From the NCBI RefSeq assembly GCF_004569505.1, contig NZ_SPPK01000005.1, positions 124,001-188,000 on the forward strand: 64,000 nucleotides of DNA. Reading direction: 5' to 3'. Source of the DNA: Dysgonomonas mossii. GTDB lineage: Bacteria > Bacteroidota > Bacteroidia > Bacteroidales > Dysgonomonadaceae. Under the pieces are notes generated by a model. That model was not told the origin of the DNA and made no database searches. It saw only the letters and a program-made list of their open reading frames with translations. Positions 36,710-46,912 of the stretch are shown one piece after another; position 1 is the first letter of the stretch; each line of letters opens with the position of its first letter. The position numbers and the translations under genes are program-made.

Positions 36710-38557
36710 ATGAATTACTTTAATTATAAAAGACGTCTGTCATCCGAAACCAGAATAGGGAATACTCCACTGGGCGGAAATAACCCTATCAGGGTACAGT
36801 CGATGACAAACACCAATACGAACGATACAGAAGCAAGTGCCGAACAGGTAATAAGAATAGTAGAAGCCGGAGCAGACTATGTGCGCCTTACAGCACAGGG
36901 AGTTCGAGAAGCCGATAATCTGAAAAATATAAAAGAAGTGGTGCGTGGGCGAGGATATAATGCTCCGCTCATTGCCGATATACACTTCAACCCTCGTGCA
37001 GCCGAGGCCGCAGCTAAGGTTGTAGAAAAAGTACGTATCAATCCGGGAAACTTTGTAGACAGGGTAAAAACGTTCGAAACCTTTGAATATACTGACGAAG
37101 AATATGCTCAGGAAATAGATAAAATACGAGCTAAACTAGTTCCCCTACTGGATATCTGTAAAGAACATAAGACGGCTATCCGTATCGGGGTAAATCACGG
37201 TTCTCTCTCCGATCGTATTATGAGCCGCTATGGTGATACACCTGAAGGAATGGTAGAATCCTGCATGGAATTTTTACATATCTGCCTCGAAGAAGGATTT
37301 AAGGATATTGCCATTTCGATGAAGACATCAAATACGGTGGTCATGTCAAAGGCTGTACGCCTACTGATTGCCCGTATGGAAAAAGAGGGGCTTAATTTTC
37401 CTCTACATTTGGGTGTAACCGAAGCCGGAGACGGTGAAGACGGGCGCATCAAGTCAGCGGTTGGTATAGGTTCACTCCTGTCGGATGGAATCGGAGACAC
37501 GATTCGTGTGTCGTTGAGTGAAGACCCTGAGTATGAAGTGCCGGTTGCCCGTAAGCTGATAGCATATATTAAGCAAAAAGAAAATCATCCTGAAATAGTA
37601 GCCACAGCAAGTGATAAGTTCTCCCCTTTTTCTACAGACAGACGTGAGACGTATGTAGTAGGAAATATAGGAGGTGATAACCTTCCTGTTGTCATTTCAG
37701 ATCGTTCGCAAGGTAATTTTGAGCTAAATAGTCACTTCTTGCCCGACTATTTATATGTAGGTAAGGAACTTCCTGCTGCTGCACCTCGGGCAATTCCTTC
37801 TATTATTGACCTTGAGGGCTGGAAAGGTGAGAAAAATACTTATCCGTTGTTTGATAAATCGAATTGGAATAAAATCAATGAAACAGATTCGGCTATAAAA
37901 TTCCTCTGCTTGTCTTATCCTGAGTTGGATAAAGATATTTTAGCTTTGTTGCAGAATGATAAGTCTATCGTTATTATTGTTTCTACCGATCATATTAACG
38001 GAGTAGGCGAACAGCGGGCTTTTATTCATACATTGATGAATAACGATTGTGATACGCCTGTTGTCCTCAATCGCCACTATACAGAAAATGAGTCGGAAGA
38101 TATTCAGATAAAAGCCGCAGCAGACTTCGGGACATTGTATCTCGATGGATTTGGTAATGGTATTATGTTGCAGAACGAAGGTGCAATTCCTCTAAAAAAT
38201 ATCGATGCTTATATGTTTGGTATCTTGCAGGCTTCACGTGTGCGTACAAGCAAAACCGAATATATTTCTTGCCCGAGCTGCGGACGTACCTTATTTGATC
38301 TACAGACAACTGTTGCGTTGGTGAAAGGCGCAACTTCGCACCTGAAACATCTTAAAATTGGTGTGATGGGATGTATTGTCAATGGTCCCGGAGAAATGGC
38401 TGATGCTGACTATGGCTATGTAGGCGCAGAGAAAGGAAAAATTTCTCTTTACAAAAAGAAGAACCTTATAGAGAAAAATATTTCTTCGGCGGAAGCTGTA
38501 GAACGTCTTGTTCAGCTTATAAAAGAGAATGGTGATTGGGTAGAGCCCGAAAACTAA
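36710..38557 (+). CDS. ispG: 4-hydroxy-3-methylbut-2-enyl-diphosphate synthase (GcpE), long form
   Basis: The 615-aa enzyme makes HMBPP from MEcPP in the MEP isoprenoid pathway. The N-terminal TIM barrel begins with RIGNTPLGGNNPIRVQSMTN and has APLIADIHFNPRAA. The C-terminal iron-sulfur domain has Cys521 and Cys524 (SCPSCGRT) and Cys555 (GVMGCIVNGPGE), the usual three [4Fe-4S] ligands. About 250 residues between the two domains form the insertion seen in Bacteroidetes, Chlamydiae and plants, making it far longer than the roughly 370-aa E. coli enzyme. It stands alone, with its own promoter. Confidence 0.97.
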   Translation: MNYFNYKRRLSSETRIGNTPLGGNNPIRVQSMTNTNTNDTEASAEQVIRIVEAGADYVRLTAQGVREADNLKNIKEVVRGRGYNAPLIADIHFNPRAAEAAAKVVEKVRINPGNFVDRVKTFETFEYTDEEYAQEIDKIRAKLVPLLDICKEHKTAIRIGVNHGSLSDRIMSRYGDTPEGMVESCMEFLHICLEEGFKDIAISMKTSNTVVMSKAVRLLIARMEKEGLNFPLHLGVTEAGDGEDGRIKSAVGIGSLLSDGIGDTIRVSLSEDPEYEVPVARKLIAYIKQKENHPEIVATASDKFSPFSTDRRETYVVGNIGGDNLPVVISDRSQGNFELNSHFLPDYLYVGKELPAAAPRAIPSIIDLEGWKGEKNTYPLFDKSNWNKINETDSAIKFLCLSYPELDKDILALLQNDKSIVIIVSTDHINGVGEQRAFIHTLMNNDCDTPVVLNRHYTENESEDIQIKAAADFGTLYLDGFGNGIMLQNEGAIPLKNIDAYMFGILQASRVRTSKTEYISCPSCGRTLFDLQTTVALVKGATSHLKHLKIGVMGCIVNGPGEMADADYGYVGAEKGKISLYKKKNLIEKNISSAEAVERLVQLIKENGDWVEPEN

Positions 38558-38569
38558 AAAAACATTGAA

Positions 38570-38643
38570 TATATGGAATGTGATGCCTATTGTTTTGTCT
38601 GGTTGAACAGAATAATATATTAATAAAAATCACATTCCATATA
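38570..38643. terminator. Long inverted repeat between convergent ispG and AraC genes
   Basis: TATATGGAATGTGAT (38570-38584) and ATCACATTCCATATA (38629-38643) are perfect 15-bp arms with a 44-nt loop. No strong T tract follows either arm. A bidirectional terminator is the simplest reading; a protein-binding site is possible. Confidence 0.55.
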
Positions 38644-38644
38644 C

Positions 38645-39496
38645 CTAAATTCTTTCCCTATATTCAGTTGGGGTAACAGCTTTGATTTTCTTAAAGACCC
38701 GGTTATAATAGGGGATATCTTTGAATCCCGAAGCGAAACATATTTCGGCAATTGCCATATTTGTTTTTGTTAGCATTTGGCACGAAGACTCGATGCGGTA
38801 TTCTGTCAGGTATGAAAAAAATGTTTTCCCTGTCATTTTTTTAAAGAAAATACAAAAAGAAGATTTATCAAGCTGCACCAATTGAGCCATTTCTTCCAAT
38901 GTTATGGTATTCTGATAATTATTCATTACATAAAGTAATATTTTTTGCATCCTTTTTGTTTTCTTGTCTTCAACTATGGGTCTGCCTACTGCACTCGTAT
39001 TTTCTACAGATGAGATTATTGATAATAGTTTGATGAGAGAAGACAGTCGGTCTATTGTTGTCTCTTTTGCCATTTGTACTAAAATGCTCTGCAATCGAAC
39101 TAATGTCTCCCCCTTGAAAGAAAGGGCTTCAGTATTTTTTTGAATTTTTTTTATATAGGTCTCCAGTTCTGGAAAAGCAGAAGAACATTTCTCCAATAAC
39201 TGTTCGGAGAACGTGACGGTTATGTTTTCTATTTCTCCGTTTTTATTAGCATCTAATTCGTCGAATGACCAGCAATGAGGGATATTCGGTGGTATCAGTA
39301 TGATTTCATTTCTTGAAAATGGCTCTATGGTATCCCCTATAATGCGTGTTCCACTTCCGACTATAACATAAGAGAGTTCCCATGTTTTTTGTTGGTGAAG
39401 TGTTATTTGTTCATTCCATTTGATTTTTACATGGTCAAAATGAAATGAATATTCACGTTGTGCAGGTATATGCGCATATTTTACTTTTTTGAGCAT
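38645..39496 (-). CDS. AraC family transcriptional regulator
   Basis: The 283-aa protein has an N-terminal cupin-like sensing domain (GTRIIGDTIEPFSRNEIILI, PPNIPHCWSF) and a C-terminal double HTH (TITLEEMAQLVQLDKSSFCI, then ICFASGFKDIPYYNRVFKK). ATG 39496 is chosen because the longer frame to 39652 would add 52 hydrophobic, atypical residues and overlap the start of the divergent acyltransferase gene. It may control that neighbour, which begins 125 bp away; the effector is probably a sugar, judged from the family alone. Confidence 0.9.
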   Translation of the reverse strand: MLKKVKYAHIPAQREYSFHFDHVKIKWNEQITLHQQKTWELSYVIVGSGTRIIGDTIEPFSRNEIILIPPNIPHCWSFDELDANKNGEIENITVTFSEQLLEKCSSAFPELETYIKKIQKNTEALSFKGETLVRLQSILVQMAKETTIDRLSSLIKLLSIISSVENTSAVGRPIVEDKKTKRMQKILLYVMNNYQNTITLEEMAQLVQLDKSSFCIFFKKMTGKTFFSYLTEYRIESSCQMLTKTNMAIAEICFASGFKDIPYYNRVFKKIKAVTPTEYRERI

Positions 39497-39620
39497 TTTT
39501 AATGTATTCGGTTTACAAAAGGCAAATATAAGACAAGTATAATAAAATATAAAACAATTGAGTATGTCGTTTTTGGTATATTTTTGTTGCCTATAATAGA
39601 ATTTTAATTTGTAAAGGTAA

Positions 39621-40748
39621 ATGAAAGAAGCAATAGATATTAAAAGCTCCAAGCCCCATTATGAAATACTTGATGGCTTAAGAGGCGTTGCTGCGTTGTT
39701 AGTGGTTTTGTTTCATGTTTTTGAGATTCATTCACATGGCGACCATAGTAAACAGATTATCAATCATGGTTATTTAGCGGTCGATTTCTTTTTCCTGCTT
39801 TCGGGTTTTGTCCTTGGGTATGCATATGACGATCGCTGGGGGGAAATGACATTGAAAGATTTCTTTAAGCGTCGTATTATTCGTCTGCAGCCTATGATTA
39901 TTATAGGATCTATTATTGGAGCATTATTGTTTTATTTTCAGGATTCTCCGACATTAGGATGGGGTGGAATAAACGAAGTTCCGGTTTGGAAGATGTTGTT
40001 AGTGATGCTGATTGGTTTCACCCTAATACCAGTAGGAAAAGGTTTGGATATAAGAGGTTGGAATGAAATGCATCCGCTCAATGGACCGGCATGGTCTCTC
40101 TTCTTCGAATATATCGCTAATATTGTTTATGCGCTTGTTTTGCGTCGGGTATCAAAAATTGTACTCGCTATTTTAGTGGTGGTTGCTGCCGGATTTACCA
40201 TTCACTACGCCTTAACCAATCCCAATGGAGATATTATAGGAGGATGGTCTATCGATGATTCTACTCAATTGAAAATCGGGTTTATTCGTTTGGCATTCCC
40301 TTTCTTAGCAGGGCTTCTGTTGGCCAGAATGGGTAAACTTCGTTATACGAAAAATGCTTTTCTGTCTGCGGCTCTATTGTTGGTTGTTTTGCTTTCCGTG
40401 CCACGTCTGGGCGATGCGGATAGTCTATGGCTAAACGGGCTATACGAATGTTTCTGTCTTATCATAATGTTTCCTTTTATAATTTGGCTAGGAGCAGGAG
40501 GCAAAGTGCAAGGATATAAGGCTTCTAAAGTATGCAAATTCCTCGGTGATATCTCATATCCGATTTATATTACTCATTTCCCTATCGCATATGTATACAT
40601 GGCATGGGTAACAAATAACAATCTAACTTTAGAACAGTCATGGCATTATGGTTTACTTATTGTAATAGCTGCTGTTGCTACAGCGTATCTTGCTATGAGG
40701 TTTTATGATCTGCCTATTCGGGAGTGGTTGCGCAAGAAGTTTTTATAA
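39621..40748 (+). CDS. OafA-type acyltransferase family 3 membrane protein
   Basis: The 375-aa protein begins with the family motif EILDGLRGVAALLVVLFHVF, including the conserved Arg and catalytic His (FHVFEIHSHG). About ten membrane segments follow, with the conserved FFFLLSGFVLGYAYDDRW and the C-terminal YPIYITHFPIAYVYMAW. Such proteins O-acetylate cell-surface or secreted sugars. It is divergent from the AraC gene and is followed by a strong hairpin. It is distinct from the other acyltransferase 3 protein at 7658; the two share only family motifs. Confidence 0.92.
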   Translation: MKEAIDIKSSKPHYEILDGLRGVAALLVVLFHVFEIHSHGDHSKQIINHGYLAVDFFFLLSGFVLGYAYDDRWGEMTLKDFFKRRIIRLQPMIIIGSIIGALLFYFQDSPTLGWGGINEVPVWKMLLVMLIGFTLIPVGKGLDIRGWNEMHPLNGPAWSLFFEYIANIVYALVLRRVSKIVLAILVVVAAGFTIHYALTNPNGDIIGGWSIDDSTQLKIGFIRLAFPFLAGLLLARMGKLRYTKNAFLSAALLLVVLLSVPRLGDADSLWLNGLYECFCLIIMFPFIIWLGAGGKVQGYKASKVCKFLGDISYPIYITHFPIAYVYMAWVTNNNLTLEQSWHYGLLIVIAAVATAYLAMRFYDLPIREWLRKKFL

Positions 40749-40775
40749 TAATTTCAAAATAAGTATCATGCTTCG

Positions 40776-40819
40776 TAAAGCAATTAAACAATAGCCAATA
40801 GGCATGTTTAATTGCTTTA
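40776..40819 (+). terminator. Terminator after the OafA-like gene
   Basis: TAAAGCAATTAAACA (40776-40790) and TGTTTAATTGCTTTA (40805-40819) are perfect 15-bp arms with a 14-nt loop, followed by TCTTTATC. Confidence 0.8.
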
Positions 40820-40875
40820 TCTTTATCTAAGACTTGCAGTTCGAACAAATTATGCTCTGAAAGCATCGTTATTAA

Positions 40876-40907
40876 TTCGTTTAAATCTGAAGAAATAACT
40901 ATATTTG
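40876..40907 (+). promoter_or_regulatory. Promoter of the leuS operon
   Basis: TATATTTG (40900-40907) is a perfect -7 box. TTCG (40876-40879), exactly 20 bp upstream, is a near match to the -33 TTTG. The ATG follows 30 bp downstream. Confidence 0.6.
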
Positions 40908-40937
40908 CGCCAATAAAAAATTGCAAGATATTCGGCT

Positions 40938-43739
40938 ATGGAATACAACTTTAAAGAAATAGAAAAACGTTGGCATCAATATTGGATTGATAATAAAACT
41001 TACAAAGTAAAAGAGGATAAAAGCAAACCTAAATATTATGTCCTTGATATGTTCCCTTATCCATCAGGAGCAGGGTTGCATGTAGGGCATCCCCTCGGAT
41101 ATATCGCATCCGACATATATTCTCGCTACAAGAGGCTGAAAGGTTTCAATGTTCTCCATCCAATGGGTTATGATGCTTACGGGCTTCCTGCCGAACAATA
41201 TGCTATACAGACAGGACAGCATCCTGCCATTACTACGGCTCAGAATATAAACCGCTACCGTGAGCAGTTGGATAAGATTGGCTTCTCATACGATTGGAGC
41301 CGTGAGATTCAGACCTGCGACCCCAGATATTATAAATGGACGCAATGGGCATTTATCCAAATGTTCAACAGCTACTATTGCTATGATGAGAACCAGGCAC
41401 GTCCGATTGCCGAACTGATCGCAGCTTTCGAACAAGTTGGCACAGAAGGTCTGAATATAGCTTGCAGCGAAGAATTGCAATTTAGCGCTGCCGAGTGGAA
41501 GTCATATTCTGAAAAACAAAAACAAGAAATATTGCTAAACTACCGTATAGCCTACCGCAGCGAAACAACTGTAAACTGGTGTCAGGCTTTAGGGACTGTA
41601 TTGGCTAACGATGAGGTTATAAATGGCTTGTCGGAGCGTGGAGGGTATCCTGTAGAACAACGCTTGATGCGCCAGTGGAGCTTGCGTGTGTCGGCTTATG
41701 CACAGCGTTTGCTCGAAGGTCTGGATAAAATAGACTGGAGTGATTCTATCAAAGAAACACAACGCAACTGGATTGGACGTAGCGAAGGTGCTGAAATGAA
41801 ATTCAAAGTAAAAGATTCGGATGCTGAATTCGAAATCTTTACTACCCGTGCCGATACTATCTTTGGAGTTACATTTATGGTACTTGCTCCCGAAAGCGAA
41901 TACGTTCCTCAGGTGACAACTGCCGAGCAAAAAGCCGAAATAGAAAAATATCTGGATGCTACAAAACGCCGTACTGAGCGTGACCGCCTGATGGATAAAA
42001 AAATATCAGGAGTATTCACCGGCTCGTATGCTATCAATCCTCTTAATGGCAAAGAAATTCCGATCTGGGTTTCTGACTATGTACTTGCCGGTTATGGTAC
42101 AGGTGCAATTATGGCTGTTCCTGCACACGATAGCCGTGACTATGCTTTTGCTAGACATTTCAACTTGCCGATTATACCTTTGATTGAAGGATGTGATGTT
42201 TCGGAAGAAAGTTTTGATGCAAAAGAAGGAATCATGATGAATTCAGGATTCTTGGATGGGATGACTGTTAAAGAGGCTATCGAGAAAACAAAAGAATATG
42301 TAAGAGAAAACAAACTAGGGCGTGTAAAAGTAAATTACCGTCTTCGTGATGCTATCTTCTCCCGCCAACGTTACTGGGGAGAGCCATTCCCTGTATATTA
42401 CAAAGAGGGGCTTCCTTACATGTTGCCATTAGATAAACTTCCCCTTGAATTGCCCGAAGTAGATAAATACTTGCCTACCGAATCGGGAGAACCGCCATTA
42501 GGTCGTGCAACTAAATGGGCATGGGATGAAGTCAATGAAAAGGTTGTAGATACATCTAAGATAGATCACAAGACAATATTCCCTCTCGAACTGAATACAA
42601 TGCCGGGATTTGCCGGTTCATCGGCGTACTATCTGCATTATATGGATCCGTATAATGATCAGGAACTAGTTTCGAAAGAGAAAGATGAATATTGGCGCAA
42701 TGTTGATTTGTACATCGGTGGTACAGAGCATGCTACAGGTCACTTGATATACAGCCGTTTCTGGGATAAATTTTTATTCGACATAGGCGTTTCGTGTGAA
42801 GATGAGCCATTCAAGAAACTGATTAATCAGGGTATGATCCAAGGGCGTAGCAGCTTGGTATACCGTATCAACGGAACAAATACATTTGTATCTTATAACC
42901 TGAAGGACAAATATGAAACTTCAGAAATCCATGTGGATGTAAATATTGTGCATAATGATGTACTTGATATAGATAGATTCAAAGCTTGGAGACCTGAATA
43001 CGAGACTGCCGAATTTATACTTGAAGATGGTAAGTACGTTTGTGGATGGAATATCGAGAAAATGGGTAAACGATATCACAATGTCGTAAATCCTGACGAT
43101 GTAGCTGAAAAGTACGGAGCAGACACACTGCGTATGTACGAAATGTTCCTTGGGCCATTGGAGCAGTCCAAGCCTTGGGATATGAATGGTATCGATGGTG
43201 TTCACCGCTTCTTACGTAAAGTATGGAGTCTGTTCTATAAGGGTGAAGAGTTTGTTGTTATCGATGAAGAACCGACAAAAGAAGAGCTAAAATCATTGCA
43301 TAAGCTCATAAAGAAAGTGTCTGCTGATATTGAGTCATTCTCATTCAATACATCTGTTTCAGCGTTTATGATTTGTGTGAATGAATTAACTTCTTTAAAA
43401 TGCAGTAAAAAAGCGATTTTGCAAGAGTTGGTTACCTTGCTTGCTCCTTTTGCTCCATTCGTTTCTGAAGAGCTCTGGTCTGCATTGGGTAATACAACAT
43501 CTGTTTGTGATGCAAAATGGCCTGCTTTTAATGAAGAATATCTTGCAGAAGATTCATTCAAATATGGAGTTGCTTTTAACGGTAAGGTTCGTTTCGAACT
43601 TGAGTTTTCGGCAGATGCTGTACAAGCTGATGTTGAGAAAGCGGTGTTAAGTCATGAACTGGCTCAGAAATGGCTTGACGGAAAAACACCGAAGAAGGTC
43701 GTCTTTGTTCCCAAGAAAATGATAAATGTCGTATTGTAA
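40938..43739 (+). CDS. leuS: Leucyl-tRNA synthetase
   Basis: The 933-aa class I synthetase charges tRNA-Leu in the cytoplasm. The HIGH motif is His48-Val-Gly-His51 in [16 protein letters not shown]. The CP1 editing domain has [12 protein letters not shown] and the [15 protein letters not shown] loop. Before the anticodon domain lies the KMSKS-loop position, which here reads KMGKR (residues 708-712) followed by [10 protein letters not shown]. Both serines of the canonical loop are replaced. An insertion around residues 155-195 matches the long Bacteroidetes form. It heads a probable operon with YitT, SDR and DUF3667 genes (13-bp and 4-bp gaps, then an overlap or short gap). Confidence 0.97.
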   Translation: MEYNFKEIEKRWHQYWIDNKTYKVKEDKSKPKYYVLDMFPYPSGAGLHVGHPLGYIASDIYSRYKRLKGFNVLHPMGYDAYGLPAEQYAIQTGQHPAITTAQNINRYREQLDKIGFSYDWSREIQTCDPRYYKWTQWAFIQMFNSYYCYDENQARPIAELIAAFEQVGTEGLNIACSEELQFSAAEWKSYSEKQKQEILLNYRIAYRSETTVNWCQALGTVLANDEVINGLSERGGYPVEQRLMRQWSLRVSAYAQRLLEGLDKIDWSDSIKETQRNWIGRSEGAEMKFKVKDSDAEFEIFTTRADTIFGVTFMVLAPESEYVPQVTTAEQKAEIEKYLDATKRRTERDRLMDKKISGVFTGSYAINPLNGKEIPIWVSDYVLAGYGTGAIMAVPAHDSRDYAFARHFNLPIIPLIEGCDVSEESFDAKEGIMMNSGFLDGMTVKEAIEKTKEYVRENKLGRVKVNYRLRDAIFSRQRYWGEPFPVYYKEGLPYMLPLDKLPLELPEVDKYLPTESGEPPLGRATKWAWDEVNEKVVDTSKIDHKTIFPLELNTMPGFAGSSAYYLHYMDPYNDQELVSKEKDEYWRNVDLYIGGTEHATGHLIYSRFWDKFLFDIGVSCEDEPFKKLINQGMIQGRSSLVYRINGTNTFVSYNLKDKYETSEIHVDVNIVHNDVLDIDRFKAWRPEYETAEFILEDGKYVCGWNIEKMGKRYHNVVNPDDVAEKYGADTLRMYEMFLGPLEQSKPWDMNGIDGVHRFLRKVWSLFYKGEEFVVIDEEPTKEELKSLHKLIKKVSADIESFSFNTSVSAFMICVNELTSLKCSKKAILQELVTLLAPFAPFVSEELWSALGNTTSVCDAKWPAFNEEYLAEDSFKYGVAFNGKVRFELEFSADAVQADVEKAVLSHELAQKWLDGKTPKKVVFVPKKMINVVL

Positions 43740-43752
43740 TCAATAACAATCC

Positions 43753-44625
43753 ATGCCTAAAAGATATTTAAAGGAGTTTTACTGGAAGGATTACGCAACT
43801 ATATTTGTTGGTCTGGCTCTGTATGCCGTAGGGCTTATTGGATTTATAAAACCCGGAGGTATCGTTACCGGAGGGTTAACAGGGATAGCCCTGCTTGTGG
43901 AATACGCTACAAATGCGAAGATTCCTTTGCAGTATACCTATTTTCTTGTAAACTGTGGATTGTTGTTTGTGGCTCTTAAAGTTCTTGGTCTTAAGTTTAT
44001 GATAAAGACCATCTATGGAGTTGTTGTGCTCACTTTTCTGCTTACTATTTGCCAATCCATGATAACCGAACCTATTGTAAAAAATGAGCCGCTTCTTTCA
44101 GGTGTTATCGGAGGGATGATGTGCGGAGTCGGGATAGGCTTGGTATTCAGTTCGAATGGTAGTACGGGAGGTACAGATATCGTTGTAGCACTTATCAATA
44201 AGTATAAGAATATAGCTTTTGGGCGAGGAATGCTTTTGTGCGACTTTGTGATAATCAGTTGTTCGTATTTTGTATTCCAGAATTATCAGACTATTATATA
44301 CGGGCTTATTGTGATGGGGGTGATGACATATAGTATAGATATGGTTATCAACGGATTCCGTCAGTCGGTTCAGATACTTGTTTTCTCCGAGAAATATGAG
44401 ATTATAGCCACTGCCATAAATCATGAATTGCATCGGGGCTGTACCGTTTTGGATGGTATGGGGTGGTATACGAAGAAGCCTACAAAGGTTCTGATTGTCT
44501 TAGCTAAACGCAACGAAGCACTGGAAATATTCCGCCTGATTAAAAGTATTGACGAGAAAGCATTTATCTCACAAAGTACTGTTCGGGGAGTTTACGGCGA
44601 GGGCTTTGATAAAATAAGGACGTAA
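43753..44625 (+). CDS. YitT family membrane protein with C-terminal DUF2179 domain
   Basis: The 290-aa protein has five or six membrane segments containing the family motifs GGIVTGGLTGIALL and FSSNGSTGGTDIVV. A soluble C-terminal DUF2179 domain follows (about 220-290; LHRGCTVLDGMGWYTKKPTK, SQSTVRGVYGEGF). The function of the family is not settled; proposals include transport. It starts 13 bp after leuS and ends 4 bp before the SDR gene, so it is probably co-transcribed with both. Confidence 0.92.
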   Translation: MPKRYLKEFYWKDYATIFVGLALYAVGLIGFIKPGGIVTGGLTGIALLVEYATNAKIPLQYTYFLVNCGLLFVALKVLGLKFMIKTIYGVVVLTFLLTICQSMITEPIVKNEPLLSGVIGGMMCGVGIGLVFSSNGSTGGTDIVVALINKYKNIAFGRGMLLCDFVIISCSYFVFQNYQTIIYGLIVMGVMTYSIDMVINGFRQSVQILVFSEKYEIIATAINHELHRGCTVLDGMGWYTKKPTKVLIVLAKRNEALEIFRLIKSIDEKAFISQSTVRGVYGEGFDKIRT

Positions 44626-44629
44626 AATC

Positions 44630-45400
44630 ATGGATTTAAAAGGTAAAAATATCATTCTCACAGGCGCCTCTTCAGGAATAGGGAGAGATATGCTCGATAT
44701 TTTAGCCTTATATCCGAATGTCAGAATTGTAGCTGTTGCCCGTCATGCTGATCGTATCCCTCAAAAAGAAGGAATTGTATACCCTTATGCTGCTGATGTA
44801 AGTAGTAAAGATGGAGTTGATAATGTATTCAATTATGCTCAGGAAATATTTGACGGGGGAGTTGATGTCTTTATCGCTAATGCCGGTTTTGCTTACCTCG
44901 AAAAAATAAATAATTCTGATTGGCAGCATATAGAGAATATTTTCAATCTGAACGTATTTTCTCCTATCTATTCACTGGAGAAACTCCTCGCTGGCACTAA
45001 TAATAAAAAAGTTGTATTTGCTTGTACTATATCGGGAGCAGGCTTGGTTTCTTTGCCTGCTTACTCACTCTATTGTTCTACAAAAGCCGCACTGCACCAT
45101 TTTGTGCAAACCTATAGATATGAGCAGTCTGAAAGCTTACAGATAACAGCAGTTTATCCTGTTGCCACTCGTACAGAATTTTTTGATAAGGCAACCGGAG
45201 AAGATAGTACACCTTTACCATTTCCTACACAAAACTCGCAAACTGTAGCAAAAAAAATTATCAGAGGGATCGAAAAAGGGAAGGAGAATGTTTACCCATC
45301 CTTTTTGTTTCGTTTCTTTTTTCCTATTGGAAGAGCTTTCCCAATTTTCCTGAAAATATATTCCGGGTTGGAAAAGCGGAAAGTTGGGAAATGGTTGTAA
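44630..45400 (+). CDS. Short-chain dehydrogenase/reductase
   Basis: The 256-aa Rossmann-fold protein has the cofactor motif TGASSGIG (11-18), the NAG motif IANAGFAY, catalytic Ser near 135 (TISGAGLV), Tyr148 and Lys152 (YCSTKAAL). The C-terminal tail is basic and hydrophobic (FLFRFFFPIGRAFPIFLKIY), which suggests membrane contact, as in lipid-modifying SDRs. The substrate is unknown. It is fourth-base coupled to the YitT gene, and its stop lies within the longer frame of the DUF3667 gene. Confidence 0.92.
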   Translation: MDLKGKNIILTGASSGIGRDMLDILALYPNVRIVAVARHADRIPQKEGIVYPYAADVSSKDGVDNVFNYAQEIFDGGVDVFIANAGFAYLEKINNSDWQHIENIFNLNVFSPIYSLEKLLAGTNNKKVVFACTISGAGLVSLPAYSLYCSTKAALHHFVQTYRYEQSESLQITAVYPVATRTEFFDKATGEDSTPLPFPTQNSQTVAKKIIRGIEKGKENVYPSFLFRFFFPIGRAFPIFLKIYSGLEKRKVGKWL

Positions 45401-45435
45401 TTACAGAATTTAAATCTAATAGAGTAAATAATAAT

Positions 45436-46179
45436 ATGTCAGATATATGTAAAAATTGTAGTACTCCTGTCTCTGGAAAATATTGTTCAAACTGTGGACA
45501 ATCAACAGCTACTGCACGTATTAATTTCCATTATATTATACACGAAATACAACATAGTATTTTTCATGTAGATAGAGGAATTTTACACACAATAAAAGAA
45601 CTCATTACGAGACCCGGTGACTCTATTCGCGAATACTTATCGGGTAAAAGAATCACCCATTTCAAACCGTTTTCATTTATTCTTATTTTAGGGACTATAT
45701 ACGGATTTATATGTTTTTTCCTAAAAGTATATCCTGAAAACTCATTTGCCTATCTCCAGACAAATGCTGCAGCCAATAATTACAGTCAATTGGTTTTCGA
45801 TTGGATGTATGGGCATTATTCTTTTGTTATGCTGGCTTTTATTCCATTTTATGCATTAGCATCCTATATAGTATTTAAGAAGTCAGGTTACAATTTCGTG
45901 GAGTTTCTGGTTATAAACTCATATATAGTAGGAATGCAGATCCTAATTCTTATTTTGACTTATCCTATTTATTATTTCACCCTCTCCATATGGGGCGTAT
46001 TGCTGACGTTCTTATTTTGCTATTTATATCAATTCTGGGTATATATACAATTATTTGGAAAGAGTTCACCTATCAAGACTGTATGTAAGACTTTGATAAG
46101 TATGGTTTTATCATTTTTGTTTGTTGTGATAGCTTCTTCTTTAGTTACATTTGTATTCATTTTTATCAACCATCGGTAG
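45436..46179 (+). CDS. DUF3667 family membrane protein with N-terminal zinc ribbon
   Basis: The 247-aa protein starts MSDICKNCSTPVSGKYCSNC, two CxxC pairs that form a zinc ribbon. Then comes the family region FHVDRGILHTIKELITRPGD with IREYLSGKRITHFKPFSFIL, and four or five membrane helices. ATG 45436 is preferred because the zinc ribbon follows directly; an ATG at 45391 would overlap the SDR gene by ten bases and add 15 unrelated residues. The role is unknown. It ends seven bases before the convergent PAP2 gene. Confidence 0.88.
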   Translation: MSDICKNCSTPVSGKYCSNCGQSTATARINFHYIIHEIQHSIFHVDRGILHTIKELITRPGDSIREYLSGKRITHFKPFSFILILGTIYGFICFFLKVYPENSFAYLQTNAAANNYSQLVFDWMYGHYSFVMLAFIPFYALASYIVFKKSGYNFVEFLVINSYIVGMQILILILTYPIYYFTLSIWGVLLTFLFCYLYQFWVYIQLFGKSSPIKTVCKTLISMVLSFLFVVIASSLVTFVFIFINHR

Positions 46180-46186
46180 AGATATT

Positions 46187-46762
46187 TTAAGGGTTTAATC
46201 CTTTCTTCTTGTTTTTATAATATTCAAGGAGCTTGTATCCCATAATCCCAATTGTGATTCCGAATAATATACCGCAAATAACATCGATAGGATAATGCTT
46301 GGCAAGATAGATGCGGCTATATGCGACAATTGTAGCCCAAACTATTGCCAGATAACCGTAATACTTAGAGCCGGTCTTACGGAATAATAAAAGGAAAAAA
46401 GTAGCCATCGTAAACGTTGTTGCAGAATGAGACGAGAAGAAGCTGGTACTCGAACTGTACCTTTCTATTGCATGTATAACACCTGTCCAATCTTGATTAT
46501 GTATCGGACGTGGACGTTCTACCATCATCTTAATAATATTGGTTAATAATGCACTTGCACCGATAGAAAGCAAGAAAAATATAACACTCGTTTTTTTCCA
46601 AACCTCTAATCTGTAATAGATAAACACAGCCATCAGGATACACATAATTATCCAAAAATGGTACGAACTGAAAAATAACATAACAGGGTCGAGCCAACCC
46701 ATATGTTTACTGTTCAGATACAAAAAGAGTTCTTTATCCCATTCTATAATTTTGCGAAGCAT
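46187..46762 (-). CDS. PAP2 superfamily membrane phosphatase
   Basis: The 191-aa protein has five or six membrane helices and the three phosphatase motifs: KMMVERPRP, FFSSHSATTF (His in the SxH position) and YSRIYLAKHYPIDVICG. Such enzymes remove phosphate from lipid substrates such as undecaprenyl pyrophosphate, phosphatidylglycerophosphate or lipid A. The small size and YSRIYLAKHYPIDV resemble BcrC/PgpB-like members; the substrate cannot be chosen from sequence alone. Confidence 0.92.
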   Translation of the reverse strand: MLRKIIEWDKELFLYLNSKHMGWLDPVMLFFSSYHFWIIMCILMAVFIYYRLEVWKKTSVIFFLLSIGASALLTNIIKMMVERPRPIHNQDWTGVIHAIERYSSSTSFFSSHSATTFTMATFFLLLFRKTGSKYYGYLAIVWATIVAYSRIYLAKHYPIDVICGILFGITIGIMGYKLLEYYKNKKKGLNP

Positions 46763-46869
46763 TGGCGTATATCTTGAAAATGAACCACAAAGAAATATTA
46801 TTTTACGATTAAAATGAAGAATATTTAAATCTTTTATATTTTTAGTAATTGCAAATCAATCGGTATCTG

Positions 46870-46900
46870 TCTGTAAATTGAATATATTGATGTAAATTTG
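46870..46900 (+). promoter_or_regulatory. Promoter of ruvB
   Basis: TAAATTTG (46893-46900) is a -7 box, and TCTG (46870-46873) 19 bp upstream is a weak -33. Transcription would begin only a few bases before ATG 46913. This rules out the in-frame TTG at 46898 as the start. Confidence 0.5.
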
Positions 46901-46912
46901 CAACCATACATT

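Noticed and set aside
39497..39652. N-terminal extension of the AraC regulator
   Set aside because: The 52 extra residues are hydrophobic and low in complexity, unlike AraC proteins. They would overlap the divergent acyltransferase start.
40714..40926. Minus-strand ORF of 70 codons before leuS
   Set aside because: It contains the perfect terminator hairpin of the preceding gene and crosses the leuS promoter. Its start codon abuts the leuS ATG.
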